A stretch of 64,000 nt of DNA. Source: Schlegelella aquatica (GTDB lineage: Bacteria > Pseudomonadota > Gammaproteobacteria > Burkholderiales > Burkholderiaceae_C). The notes beneath the pieces are model-generated. The model was not told where the DNA came from. It searched no databases and was given only the letters and a program-made list of their open reading frames with translations. This document shows positions 9,468 through 18,091 of this stretch, piece by piece (within the stretch, counting starts at the first letter, position 1; each line of letters opens with the position of its first letter). A program made the position numbers and the translations under genes. The stretch is taken from NCBI RefSeq assembly GCF_026013905.1, contig NZ_CP110257.1, positions 930,001 through 994,000 of the forward strand, written 5' to 3'.

Positions 9468-9592
9468 GCCGGCTCCACCAGCCGTGCAAGGAGTCCTTCC
9501 ATGCGCTCCACGATCGGCGGGGCAGAGTCGCGCAGATGCAGGACCTCCGCGCCCCGATGGCCGCGCGTATGAACAACCTGAACGAGGCGCAT
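9464..9592 (-). pseudogene. 42-codon GT4 remnant, coupled on both sides
   Basis: A 42-residue frame lies exactly between hldE and the GT9 gene. Its ATG at 9592 shares bases with the hldE stop (TGATG), and its own stop overlaps the GT9 start (ATGA). The first 16 residues, [16 protein letters not shown], match the opening of GT4 glycosyltransferases, and the tail PPIVERMEGLLARLV resembles the last helix of such enzymes. The catalytic body is absent. The simplest reading is an in-frame internal deletion of a formerly full-length GT4 gene that kept both junctions. A genuine small protein, or an assembly collapse, remains possible. Confidence 0.6.
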
Positions 9593-11016
9593 CAGGAGGA
9601 CGTGGAGCGTATACGGTCGACAATCGACGACGTGGACCGTCCGTCGACGAAGCGCAGGACTTTGACTTCGCCGCCGCGGGCGAGGACGCCTTCGTGGCCC
9701 GCGATCTGGTCGATGCGGTAGTCGCCGCCCTTGACGAGCACGTCGGGCTGGACGGCGTCGATGAGGCGGGCGGGGGTGTCTTCGGAGAAGGGCACGACCC
9801 AATCCACCGCGGCGAGCGCGGCGAGCACGGCCATGCGGTCTTCCAGCGGGACGATGGGCCGCGTGGGACCTTTGAGGCGGGCCACCGAGGCGTCGTCGTT
9901 GACGGCGACGACGAGCCGGTCGCCCAGCGCACGGGCCTCGGCCAGGTAGCGCACGTGCCCCGCGTGCAGGATGTCGAAGCAGCCGTTGGTCATCACGATG
10001 CGTTCGCCGCGCGCGCGGGCCTCGCGCACGCGGGCCAGCAGTGTCGCCTCGTCGACGACGCCGTGCGCGTCGCGCAGGCCGGGCGCCTCGGCGGCCTGCA
10101 CCAGCTCGCTGCGCGAGACGGTCGCCGTGCCCAGCTTGCCGACGGCGATGCCGGCGGCCACATTGGCCAGACGGGCTGCGGCCTGCCAGGAGGCACCGGT
10201 GGCGCGCGCTGCCGCGAGCACCGCGATGACGGTGTCGCCCGCGCCGGTGACGTCGTACACCTCGTGCGCCTGGGCGGGAATGTGCAACGGCTCGCGCCGG
10301 CGTTCGAGCAGCGTCATGCCTTCTTCGCTGCGGGTGATCAGCAGGGCCTCCCAGCTCAGGCGCTCCACCAGCTCCATCCCCTTGGCGACCAGTTCCTCCT
10401 CGGTCGCGCAGCGGCCCACGGCCCGTTCGAACTCGGCGCGGTTGGGCGTGACGATGCTGGCGCCGCGGTACACCGAGAGGTCGGCCTGCTTGGGGTCGAC
10501 GAGGACGGCTCTGCCGGCCGCGCGTGCGGCCTGGATGAGCGTGGTCACCTGGGCCAGTGCGCCCTTGCCGTAGTCGGAAAGCACCACCGCATCCACGTCG
10601 GCGAGCCACGGGGCGAGATGCTGGGGTGCCAGCGCGGCGGCCTCGCCGGGCGGGTCTTCGAAGTCGAGCCGGATCATCTGCTGGTGATGGCTCAGCACGC
10701 GCAGCTTGGTGATGGTGCGCAGGCGCGCTTCGCGGCGGAAGGCGCAGGACACGCCGCCTCGCTCGAGCAGCCCCGCCAGCGTGGTGGCTGCGTCGTCTTC
10801 GCCCACCGGACCCACCAGCGTGACGCGGGCGCCGAGGGCCGCCAGACCGAGGGCGACGTTGGCCGCCCCCCCGGCGCGGTGGTCGGCCGCCCGTACGTTG
10901 ACGACGGGCACCGGCGCTTCGGGGGAAATGCGCTGCGTGCTGCCGGTCCAGTACTGGTCCAGCATCACATCGCCTGCGACCAGCAAACGAACGGAGGAAA
11001 AGTCTGGGACGCGCAT
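9592..11016 (-). CDS. hldE: bifunctional D-glycero-beta-D-manno-heptose-7-phosphate kinase / 1-phosphate adenylyltransferase
   Basis: The 474-residue protein has a ribokinase-type kinase domain (about 1-315), with [15 protein letters not shown] near residue 45 and the catalytic DVTGAGDTV near residue 258. A nucleotidyltransferase domain (about 340-474) follows, with [16 protein letters not shown]. Together they make ADP-heptose precursor for LPS inner core. The start was set at MRVPDFSS because the usual HldE N-terminus begins here and the longer frame upstream is arginine-rich shadow. It is the first gene of the minus-strand LPS operon. The matching 7-phosphatase gene gmhB lies at 31348-31992. 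Confidence 0.95.
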   Translation of the reverse strand: MRVPDFSSVRLLVAGDVMLDQYWTGSTQRISPEAPVPVVNVRAADHRAGGAANVALGLAALGARVTLVGPVGEDDAATTLAGLLERGGVSCAFRREARLRTITKLRVLSHHQQMIRLDFEDPPGEAAALAPQHLAPWLADVDAVVLSDYGKGALAQVTTLIQAARAAGRAVLVDPKQADLSVYRGASIVTPNRAEFERAVGRCATEEELVAKGMELVERLSWEALLITRSEEGMTLLERRREPLHIPAQAHEVYDVTGAGDTVIAVLAAARATGASWQAAARLANVAAGIAVGKLGTATVSRSELVQAAEAPGLRDAHGVVDEATLLARVREARARGERIVMTNGCFDILHAGHVRYLAEARALGDRLVVAVNDDASVARLKGPTRPIVPLEDRMAVLAALAAVDWVVPFSEDTPARLIDAVQPDVLVKGGDYRIDQIAGHEGVLARGGEVKVLRFVDGRSTSSIVDRIRSTSS

Positions 11017-11197
11017 GAATGTCGATGGGTGGGCGTGCCCCGCTGGACGCGCGGTGCGGCGGCAGGGGGCGAAGTGCGCATTTTCCCTGATTCCGCGCCG
11101 GCGAGCGGCCGTGAGGCCCAAGAGTGCGCGGCCCGGGACCGCCCCGATGCCCGGCCGAGGCGCGGCCGGTTAATCTCGGCGCGAGGAGAACAAGCGC

Positions 11198-12979
11198 ATG
11201 ACAACCACTCGCCGTCCGGGGACCGATCATTACGAGGCCATCTACCGCCAGTTCCGCTGGCACGTGCCGGCGCTGTTCAACATCGCGCAGGTGTGCTGCA
11301 CGCGGTGGGCACGCAGCCGCGCCGAGGCGCCGGCGATCCTGCACGAGCATGAGGACGGCCGGCAAAGTGCGCTCACCTACGGGGAGTTGCAGGCGCGTGC
11401 CAACCGGCTTTCGCACCTGCTGGAGCGGCTGGGGGTCGCGCCCGGAGACCGCGTGGCCGTCGTGATGCCGCAGCGCGTCGAAACGGCGATCGCCCACATG
11501 GCGATCTACCAGATGGGCGCGGTCGCAATGCCGTTGTCCATGCTCTTCGGACCCGAGGCGCTGGAGTACCGGCTGGCCGACAGCGAGGCCAAGGTCGCCA
11601 TTGCCGACGAGAGCTCGATCGCCAATCTGCTCGCCGCCCGGGCGGGTGCGCCGGCGTTGCAGTGCGTGGTGGCCGTCGGCGCGGCGCAAGGCCAGGGTGA
11701 CATCGACTGGGAGGCGGCGCTCGCCCGGGAGTCCTCGGTCTACAGCGCGCGGCTGACGCACGCCGACGACCCGGCCGTGCTCATCTACACCAGCGGCACG
11801 ACCGGCCCCCCCAAGGGCGCGCTCATCCCCCACCGCGCGCTCATCGGCAACCTGCCGGGTTTCGTTGCGAGCCAGAATTGGTTTGGCTTCGAGCCGTTTG
11901 CGTCGCAGGCGCCTTCCGGCGAGCAGGCGACACCGGGTGAGGCGGCCGAGATGCCGGCGGCCGCGGGAGCGGGGGGCCAGGTCTTCTGGTCGCCAGCGGA
12001 CTGGGCCTGGACGGGCGGACTGATGGACGCCCTGTTGCCCACGCTTTACTTCGGGCGCCCGATCGTCGCCTACCAGGGCCGTTTCGACGCCGAGAAGGCC
12101 TTCGGACTGATGGAGCGGTACCGCGTCACGCACACGTTTCTCTTTCCGACCGCGCTCAAGGCGATGATGAAGGCAGTGCCGAACCCGCGGGAGCACTACC
12201 AGTTGCACCTGCAGGCCATCATGAGCGCCGGCGAGGCGGTGGGTGATGCCGTGTTCGCCTACGGCGAGGAAAAGCTCGGCGTCACCATCAACGAGATGTT
12301 CGGCCAGACCGAGATCAACTACGTGGTCGGCAACTGCGCGCGCTTGTGGCCCGCGCGGCCGGGCAGCATGGGCAGGCCTTACCCGGGCCATCGCGTGGCG
12401 GTCATCGACGACGAGGGTCGTGAATGCCCGCCCGGTACGCCGGGCGACGTGGCGGTGCACCGCTGCGACATCCACGGCGATCCGGACCCCGTGTTCTTCC
12501 TCGGTTACTGGCGCAACGAGACGGCCACCCGCGCCAAGTTCACGGGCGACCCGGACAACTCCTGGTGCCGCACGGGCGACACCGCGGTGATGGACGAGGA
12601 CGGCTACCTCTGGTACCAGGGGCGCAGCGACGATGTGTTCAAGTCGGCCGGCTACCGCATCGGCCCGAGCGAGATCGAGAACTGCCTCGTCAAGCATCCC
12701 GCGGTGGCCAACGCGGCGGTCGTGCCCAAACCCGACCCGCAACGCGGCGCGTTGGTCAAGGCCTACGTGGTGCTGGCACCGGGCCACGTCGGCGACGAGC
12801 GGCTGGTGCAGGAACTGCAGCACCATGTGCGCGGGCGGCTGGCGCCGTACGAGTACCCGAAGGAGATCGAGTTCATCGACGCGCTGCCGATGACGACCAC
12901 CGGCAAGGTCCAGCGGCGCGTGCTGCGCCAGCGCGAGGAGGAGCGGGCCCGCCAGAGCCGCACCGGGGCGGAGGTCTGA
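11198..12979 (+). CDS. acyl-CoA synthetase (AMP-forming)
   Basis: This 593-residue member of the ANL superfamily activates a carboxylic acid to acyl-AMP and then acyl-CoA. It shows the P-loop YTSGTTGPPKGA near residue 195, the adenine-binding NEMFGQTEINYV near residue 367, the hinge TGD, and the catalytic lysine in TTTGKVQRR near residue 575. The overall pattern is closest to medium-chain or propionate/acetate-type synthetases. An alanine/glycine/proline-rich insert at about residues 230-260 interrupts the core and is unusual. A GAGGAG ribosome site lies upstream. It is transcribed away from hldE; the 181-base gap between them must hold both promoters. Confidence 0.92.
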   Translation: MTTTRRPGTDHYEAIYRQFRWHVPALFNIAQVCCTRWARSRAEAPAILHEHEDGRQSALTYGELQARANRLSHLLERLGVAPGDRVAVVMPQRVETAIAHMAIYQMGAVAMPLSMLFGPEALEYRLADSEAKVAIADESSIANLLAARAGAPALQCVVAVGAAQGQGDIDWEAALARESSVYSARLTHADDPAVLIYTSGTTGPPKGALIPHRALIGNLPGFVASQNWFGFEPFASQAPSGEQATPGEAAEMPAAAGAGGQVFWSPADWAWTGGLMDALLPTLYFGRPIVAYQGRFDAEKAFGLMERYRVTHTFLFPTALKAMMKAVPNPREHYQLHLQAIMSAGEAVGDAVFAYGEEKLGVTINEMFGQTEINYVVGNCARLWPARPGSMGRPYPGHRVAVIDDEGRECPPGTPGDVAVHRCDIHGDPDPVFFLGYWRNETATRAKFTGDPDNSWCRTGDTAVMDEDGYLWYQGRSDDVFKSAGYRIGPSEIENCLVKHPAVANAAVVPKPDPQRGALVKAYVVLAPGHVGDERLVQELQHHVRGRLAPYEYPKEIEFIDALPMTTTGKVQRRVLRQREEERARQSRTGAEV

Positions 12980-12999
12980 ACGGCCGCTCCCGCCGGTCC

Positions 13000-13971
13000 T
13001 CAGGACAAGGCCGGTTCGCGCAGCAGCGCCAGGACGGCCTGTTCGATCGCCGGCGCCTGCGGCACGAACGCCTGCTCCAGCGGCCGCGAGGACGGCGCGG
13101 GGGCGTCCGGCCCAGTGAGCCGCACGACCGGCGCCTTGAGCAGCGGGAACGCCCGTTCCACGACGAGCGCGGCGATCTCCGCCCCCACGCCGCAGGTGCG
13201 GCTCGCCTCGTGCACCACGACGAGCCGGCCCGTCTTGCGCACCGACGCGAGGAGGCCCGCCTCATCCAGCGGTTTGAGGCTGCGCAGGTCCAGCACCTCG
13301 GCGGAGATGCCGCGTTGCGCGAGCGACTCGGCGGCGCGCAAGCAGTGGCCCACGGTCTTGGCGTAGGAGACGAGCGTCACGTCGCATCCCGCGCGCCGAA
13401 CCACCGACTGGCCGATCGGCACGAGGTGGTCGCCCGCGGGCACCGGCCCCGCGGCCTCGCCGAGGGCAAGGTCGATGAAGAAGATCACTGGGTTGTCGTC
13501 GCGTATGGCCGACTTGAGCAAACCCTTGAAGTCGTCCGCCGTTGAGGGCATCACGACCTTCAACCCGGGCGCGTGGACGAACAGGGCCTCCAGGTTGTGG
13601 TTGTGCTGGGCGCCCACGCCCCAGCCGGCGCCCGTATGGGCCAGCGCCACCATCGGGAAGCTGAACTGCCCGCCCGAGAGGTAGCGCAGCTTGCCGGCAC
13701 TGTTGACCAGGGCGTCCATCGCCAGCGTCATGAACGGCGCGAAGAGCAGGTCCACCACCGGCCGCAGGCCCATTGCCGCCGCACCGGCCGCGGTGCCCGC
13801 GATGATGGCTTCGGCCAGCGGCGTGTTGCGTACCCGCTCGGCGCCGAACTCCTGCATCAGATCCGCGCGCTTGGTCGCGACACCCTCTCCGAACATGAGG
13901 ACTCGCTCGTCGCGCCGCATCTCCTCGGCCAGCGCGCTGGCGATGGCTTGGTTGACGGTCATCGTGTGCAT
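13000..13971 (-). CDS. 2-oxoacid/acetoin dehydrogenase E1 component, beta subunit
   Basis: The 323-residue protein matches transketolase-like E1 beta subunits (AcoB/PdhB): an N-terminal pyrimidine-binding domain with FGEGVATKRADLMQEFGAERV and a C-terminal transketolase domain with LDLRSLKPLDEAGLL and VVVHEASRTCGVGAEI. With the alpha subunit it would decarboxylate a 2-oxoacid or cleave acetoin using thiamine diphosphate. It begins 13 bases after the alpha-subunit stop, so the two are co-transcribed. No E2 or E3 gene follows; the next gene is convergent. Confidence 0.9.
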   Translation of the reverse strand: MHTMTVNQAIASALAEEMRRDERVLMFGEGVATKRADLMQEFGAERVRNTPLAEAIIAGTAAGAAAMGLRPVVDLLFAPFMTLAMDALVNSAGKLRYLSGGQFSFPMVALAHTGAGWGVGAQHNHNLEALFVHAPGLKVVMPSTADDFKGLLKSAIRDDNPVIFFIDLALGEAAGPVPAGDHLVPIGQSVVRRAGCDVTLVSYAKTVGHCLRAAESLAQRGISAEVLDLRSLKPLDEAGLLASVRKTGRLVVVHEASRTCGVGAEIAALVVERAFPLLKAPVVRLTGPDAPAPSSRPLEQAFVPQAPAIEQAVLALLREPALS

Positions 13972-13984
13972 GGCGGTTCCTCGT

Positions 13985-14947
13985 TCAGGCGTAGACGTCG
14001 GTGATCAGCTCGTCCGCCGAGGGGAAGGGCGACGCCTCGGCGAAGGCGAAGGCGGCGTCGAGCGTGGCCTCGACCCGCTGCCGGACGTGGGCCCATTCGC
14101 CCTCGGAGAGCACGCCCCGGTCGATCAACCGGCGGGCGAGGAGCTGGATGGGATCGCGGCTCTTCCAGGCGGTCAGTTCATCCGCGTCCACATAGCCCTG
14201 ATCGTCGGGCTCGAAGTGACCGCGCAGCCGGTAGGTGACGGCTTCGATGAAGCACGGGCCGCCTTGGACCCGGATCGTGTCCACCGCATGCCGGGCGGCG
14301 GCATGGACGGCTTCGACGTCGTTGCCGTCCACCACCACCGCCGGCAAACCGTGCGCGGCCGCCCAGGGTCGCACGTGGTCCTGAGGCATCGTCTCCTTGC
14401 GATGCACGTAGGCCTGCCACTGGTTGTTCTCGCAGACGAAGAGCACCGGCAACTTCCACACGACCGCGAGGTTGAGCGCCTCGTGGAAGATGCCCTCGCA
14501 AGCCGCGCCATCGCCGAAGAAGCAGGCGACGACGCCGGGGCGACCCTGCATCCTCTGCGCGAGCGCCACACCGGGAGCGAGCGAGAGCTCGCCGCCAACG
14601 ATTGTCGAGGTGAGCACGATGCCCAGCTCCCTGGCCGAGACGTGCAACGAGCCGCTCTTGCCCTTGCAGTAGCCGGTGCTGCGGCCCAGGATCTCGGCGA
14701 TCAGCCGGCCGGGGTCGGCGCCACGGGCCAGCAAGTGCCCGGCGCTGCGGTGGTTGGTGAGGATGAGGTCGTCCGCGCCGAGCGCGTGCACGACGCCGAC
14801 CGCTGCGGCTTCCTGGCCGACGGCGGTGCAGGTGCCTGCTGCGCGGCCAGCGGCCTGCAGTTCGGCGAGCCGTTCCTCGTGGCGACGGATCAGTTGCATG
14901 GCCTCCAGCATGGAGACCTGTTCGGTGTCTGAAAGCGGGCGGTGCAT
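13985..14947 (-). CDS. 2-oxoacid/acetoin dehydrogenase E1 component, alpha subunit
   Basis: This 320-residue thiamine-diphosphate enzyme subunit carries the ThDP/Mg motif GDGAACEGIFHEALN ending near CENN (about residues 144-175) and KGKSGSLHVS near residue 95, as in AcoA and PdhA. The substrate could be pyruvate, acetoin or a branched-chain 2-oxoacid; sequence alone does not decide. It is the first gene of a two-gene unit read toward lower coordinates, divergent from the aldo/keto reductase. An AGGAGGA-like site precedes its ATG. Confidence 0.9.
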   Translation of the reverse strand: MHRPLSDTEQVSMLEAMQLIRRHEERLAELQAAGRAAGTCTAVGQEAAAVGVVHALGADDLILTNHRSAGHLLARGADPGRLIAEILGRSTGYCKGKSGSLHVSARELGIVLTSTIVGGELSLAPGVALAQRMQGRPGVVACFFGDGAACEGIFHEALNLAVVWKLPVLFVCENNQWQAYVHRKETMPQDHVRPWAAAHGLPAVVVDGNDVEAVHAAARHAVDTIRVQGGPCFIEAVTYRLRGHFEPDDQGYVDADELTAWKSRDPIQLLARRLIDRGVLSEGEWAHVRQRVEATLDAAFAFAEASPFPSADELITDVYA

Positions 14948-15152
14948 CGTGTCCTCCTGGGCTCCGGCCCGTCGTGGGCGTGGTCAGGAGGCGAACTGTA
15001 GGCGCGGCGCGCCCCGCTTTGTCGCGCGGCGAGGGAGCCTAAGATTCTTTTAAGAAGGCTTGAGGACAGTTTTAGTCGGAGCGGCTGACAAACGGCCCTG
15101 CCTGCGGGTTCGCGCGGCATGCGGCACACTGACGGTCTTCATGGAGGACCGA

Positions 15153-16211
15153 ATGGAGTACGTCAAGCTGGGAGACAGCGATCTCAGCGTGTCCAGAGTG
15201 TGCCTGGGCACGATGACCTTCGGCGAGCAGGTCGACGAAGCGACCGCCCACGCCATCATGGACCGCGCGCTGGAGCGCGGCATCAACTTCCTCGACACCG
15301 CGGAGATGTACTCGGTGCCGCCGCGTGCAGAGACTTTCGGGGCCACCGAGCGCATCCTGGGCAACTGGTTCGCCTCGCGGCCCGGCGTGCGAGACGGCGT
15401 GGTGCTCGCATCCAAGGTGGCCGGCCCGGCCCGAGGCTACGACTGGATCCGCAACGCTAGCCCCGACCTCACGGGCGCGGACATCATCGCCGCGTGCGAC
15501 GCGAGCCTCCGGCGCCTGCGTACCGACCGCATCGACCTCTACCAGATCCACTGGCCCGTGCGCAACGCGCCGATGTTCGGCGCGATCTATTTCGACCCGG
15601 CGCGTGACAAGCAGGTGAGCTCGATCCACGAACAGCTGGATGCGATGGGCAAGCTGGTGAAGGCCGGCAAGGTGCGCGCCATCGGCCTGTCGAACGAGAC
15701 GCCCTACGGGGTGATGGAGTTCCTGCACGTGGCCGAGCAGCACGGCCTGCCTCGCGTGGTCAGCGTGCAGAACCCGTACTGCCTCGTGAACCGCTCGGTC
15801 GAGAACGGCCTGGACGAAGTGTTGTACCGCACCGGCGTGTCGCTGCTCGCGTACTCGCCGCTGGGCTTCGGTCTGCTGACCGGCAAGTATGACGAGTGCG
15901 GCTTGGCGGCCGGTACGGGGGCGGGGCGTCTTGCGATCTACGACTCTATGAAGAAGCAGCGCTGGGGCCGCGCGGACGCGCTCGCGGCCGCGCGCCGCTA
16001 CAACGCCCTGGCGCGCCAGCACGGGCTCACGCCCACGCGCATGGCACTGGCCTACTGCTACACGAAGTGGTTGGTGACGAGCACCATCATCGGCGTCACG
16101 ACGCGCGAGCAGCTCGACGAGGACCTGGACGCCTGGGGCACGACGCTGTCGCCCGAGCTCCTGCAGGCGATCGACCAGGTGCGCTGGGAGATGCGCGACC
16201 CGGCGCAGTGA
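15153..16211 (+). CDS. aldo/keto reductase (Tas-like)
   Basis: The start MEYVKLGDSDLSVSRVCLGT is fixed by GGAGG five bases upstream; longer frames lack the family N-terminus. The 352-residue TIM-barrel enzyme shows the AKR pattern: catalytic Asp in NFLDTAEMYS, Tyr in that same segment, Lys in VVLASKVAG, and His in YQIHWP. An NADPH-binding end (STIIGVTTREQLDED) closes the chain. Length and motifs fit the Tas/YajO branch, whose physiological carbonyl substrates are uncertain. It is divergent from the E1 alpha gene across a 205-base gap. A ybaK fragment follows it directly. Confidence 0.93.
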   Translation: MEYVKLGDSDLSVSRVCLGTMTFGEQVDEATAHAIMDRALERGINFLDTAEMYSVPPRAETFGATERILGNWFASRPGVRDGVVLASKVAGPARGYDWIRNASPDLTGADIIAACDASLRRLRTDRIDLYQIHWPVRNAPMFGAIYFDPARDKQVSSIHEQLDAMGKLVKAGKVRAIGLSNETPYGVMEFLHVAEQHGLPRVVSVQNPYCLVNRSVENGLDEVLYRTGVSLLAYSPLGFGLLTGKYDECGLAAGTGAGRLAIYDSMKKQRWGRADALAAARRYNALARQHGLTPTRMALAYCYTKWLVTSTIIGVTTREQLDEDLDAWGTTLSPELLQAIDQVRWEMRDPAQ

Positions 16212-16221
16212 AGAGAGGGGC

Positions 16222-16425
16222 TTGGCCGACGACATGGGACGACGCGACCACGCTGGCGAAACACCGGCCACCACGATGCTGCGCGAGCATGGGGTGGCGT
16301 TCGAGCCGCACCTGTACGAGTACGAGGAGCGTGCTCAAGCCCACGCCCGTGAAGGTCGGGCAGTGCTGAGCACCCTCAACTCGATTCGCTTCCACCCGAG
16401 GAGCCCTCCTGCGAGTACTCCTTGA
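16222..16425 (+). pseudogene. ybaK: truncated YbaK/ProX-type Cys-tRNA(Pro) deacylase, N-terminal fragment
   Basis: An open frame 10 bases after the aldo/keto reductase stop encodes ETPATTMLREHGVAFEPHLY followed by EYEER, which closely matches the first 35-40 residues of YbaK (Cys-tRNA(Pro) deacylase). Similarity ends after about residue 40. The remaining 27 codons are unrelated and run into the 3' end of the opposite-strand response-regulator gene. The catalytic lysine region and most of the roughly 160-residue domain are missing, so the gene is dead. It shows that a deletion joined the reductase region to the regulator. Confidence 0.7.
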
Positions 16426-17746
16426 GCCGGTTGTACAGCGTCTTGAGGCTCACGCCCAGCGCGGCGGCCGTCTTTTCCTTGTGGCTGTTGAAGTGCTGCA
16501 AGGTGGCGAGGATCAGCGAGCGCTCGACATCGGCCAGCGGGGTGCCGACACGCACGGTGATGTACGGGCCCTTCTGCTCCTGCGCGCTCGGGGCGTCGAA
16601 GACCAGCCACTCGTCACCGATGACGGGGCCTTCTTCCATTACGTAGGCGCGCTGCACCACGTTGCGCAACTCGCGCACGTTGCCGGGCCAGCGATGGCTT
16701 TGCATCTTCTGCAGGGCTTGCGGCGCGAAGCGCTTGTTCTCGCCTTCGCGCTTGCAGATGTCGTGCAGGAAGTGCTCTGCCAGCAGCGGAATGTCCTCGA
16801 TGCGGTCGCGCAGCGGGGGCAGATTGATCGGGAAGACGTTCAGGCGGTAGAGCAAATCCTCCCGCAGCTTGCCCTGGGCCACGGCCTGCTCCGGCACCCG
16901 GTTGGTCGCGGCGATGATGCGCACGTCGGCCTCGATCGGGGTGGTGGAACCCACACGCATGAAGGTGCCCGTCTCGAGCACGCGCAGGAGCTTGACCTGC
17001 AACTCGAGCGGCATCTCGGTGATCTCGTCCAGGAACAGCGTCCCCCCGTGGGCGCGCTCGAAGAAGCCCTGGTGCATGCGGTCGGCGCCCGTGAAGGCGC
17101 CTTTCTCGTGGCCGAAGATCTCGCTTTCGATGAGTTGCGGGGAGATGGCCCCGCAGTTCACCGCGAGGAAGAGCTTCTTGCGCCGGCGGCTCAGCTCATG
17201 GATGGTTTGCGCGACGACTTCCTTGCCGGTGCCGCTTTCGCCGGTGATGAGCACGGTGATCGCCGTCCCGGAGACGCGGCCGATCTGCTCGTAGACGCGC
17301 TGCATGGACGTCGAACGCCCCCACAGCAGGCCGAAACGGCCGGTGCGCTCGAACTCGGCCTTCATGTCGGCCAGCTCGGCGCGCAACTTGGACGGGCGCA
17401 TGACGCGCGACAGGATGCCCTGCAACTGCTTGATGTTGATGGGCTTGATGAGATAGTCGGCGGCGCCCAGGCGCAGCGCTTGGATCGAAGTCTCCAGGCT
17501 GGCGTGGCCGGTGATCAGCACGACCTCCGAATTGGCGAGCGTCTGCGGATCGTTGAACAGCTCCATCCCGCTGCCGTCGGGCAGCATCAGATCCAGCAGC
17601 ACGATGTCGGGCTCCTGCAGCGCCAGCTGCCGACGCGCATCGCGCAGGCTGTTGGCGGTGGCTGCAGTGAAGCCCTCGCTCGCGATCAAGGCCGCCATCA
17701 TTTCGGCCGAATCGGCATCGTCCTCGACGATGAGTGCGTGGCCCAT
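16376..17746 (-). CDS. sigma-54-dependent response regulator (NtrC family)
   Basis: The ATG at 17746 has GGAGG eight bases upstream. The 456-residue protein has a receiver domain (1-120; phospho-acceptor Asp in LLDLMLPDG near residue 52), then an AAA+ domain (about 145-385) with Walker A TGESGTGKE, the sigma-54-contact loop GAFTGA, and Walker B GGTLFLDEI. A Fis-type helix-turn-helix at the C-terminus (EKTAAALGVSLKTLYNRL) binds DNA. It activates sigma-54 promoters when phosphorylated. No kinase is in the same operon, but a hybrid kinase lies next upstream. Sigma-54-type promoters at 21349, 24252, 28112 and 29150 are plausible targets. Confidence 0.95.
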   Translation of the reverse strand: MGHALIVEDDADSAEMMAALIASEGFTAATANSLRDARRQLALQEPDIVLLDLMLPDGSGMELFNDPQTLANSEVVLITGHASLETSIQALRLGAADYLIKPINIKQLQGILSRVMRPSKLRAELADMKAEFERTGRFGLLWGRSTSMQRVYEQIGRVSGTAITVLITGESGTGKEVVAQTIHELSRRRKKLFLAVNCGAISPQLIESEIFGHEKGAFTGADRMHQGFFERAHGGTLFLDEITEMPLELQVKLLRVLETGTFMRVGSTTPIEADVRIIAATNRVPEQAVAQGKLREDLLYRLNVFPINLPPLRDRIEDIPLLAEHFLHDICKREGENKRFAPQALQKMQSHRWPGNVRELRNVVQRAYVMEEGPVIGDEWLVFDAPSAQEQKGPYITVRVGTPLADVERSLILATLQHFNSHKEKTAAALGVSLKTLYNRLKEYSQEGSSGGSESS

Positions 17747-18091
17747 GTGTTCCTCCAGGCAGAGCCCTGTGGCCGGGCTCGTGTTGAACTTCGAGTCAGC
17801 CTCGGCGCAGCGCTTTCGGCGGCGCTGAGGCAAGAGGGCTGGGCTTGGCGGCGAGGCCCGCCTCGCATCCCTGCCCTTGCATCGCCGCGCAGAGTCGGCA
17901 CCGCTGTCGCATCGCAAAGCGGTGCCGATTCATTGCGCGCGCAGCGGCGTTGCGGGACCCCTCCACCATACGGCTGACCTTTCTGATCGCTCTCGCGACG
18001 TGAGTCGATTATCGAGGCGAAGCTCGAGTTTTCAATCGACAAGACCCTGCGGGGAAGTTACGAACCGCGTGTCCAGGGGTAGTGGCTCGTT
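17747..18091. other. 345-base gap with an 11-bp inverted repeat
   Basis: No coding frame is convincing here. The most distinct structure is a perfect inverted repeat TCGGCACCGCT (17895-17905) and its complement (17918-17928) with a 12-base loop. No T-run follows it on either strand, so an operator or mRNA hairpin ahead of the response-regulator gene is more likely than an intrinsic terminator. It resembles a reversed sigma-54 site, but the spacing between the GG and GC elements is 9 instead of the required 10. Confidence 0.5.

Noticed and set aside
9464-12826. 1120-codon minus-strand frame
   Set aside because: It overlaps the acyl-CoA synthetase and hldE in other frames and shows no protein family; only its last 42 codons coincide with a plausible relic.
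17895-17928. Reverse-strand sigma-54 promoter ahead of the response-regulator gene
   Set aside because: GCAA and GTGCC are present, but the GG and GC elements are 9 bases apart instead of 10, a spacing that sigma-54 does not tolerate well. It was kept only as an inverted repeat.
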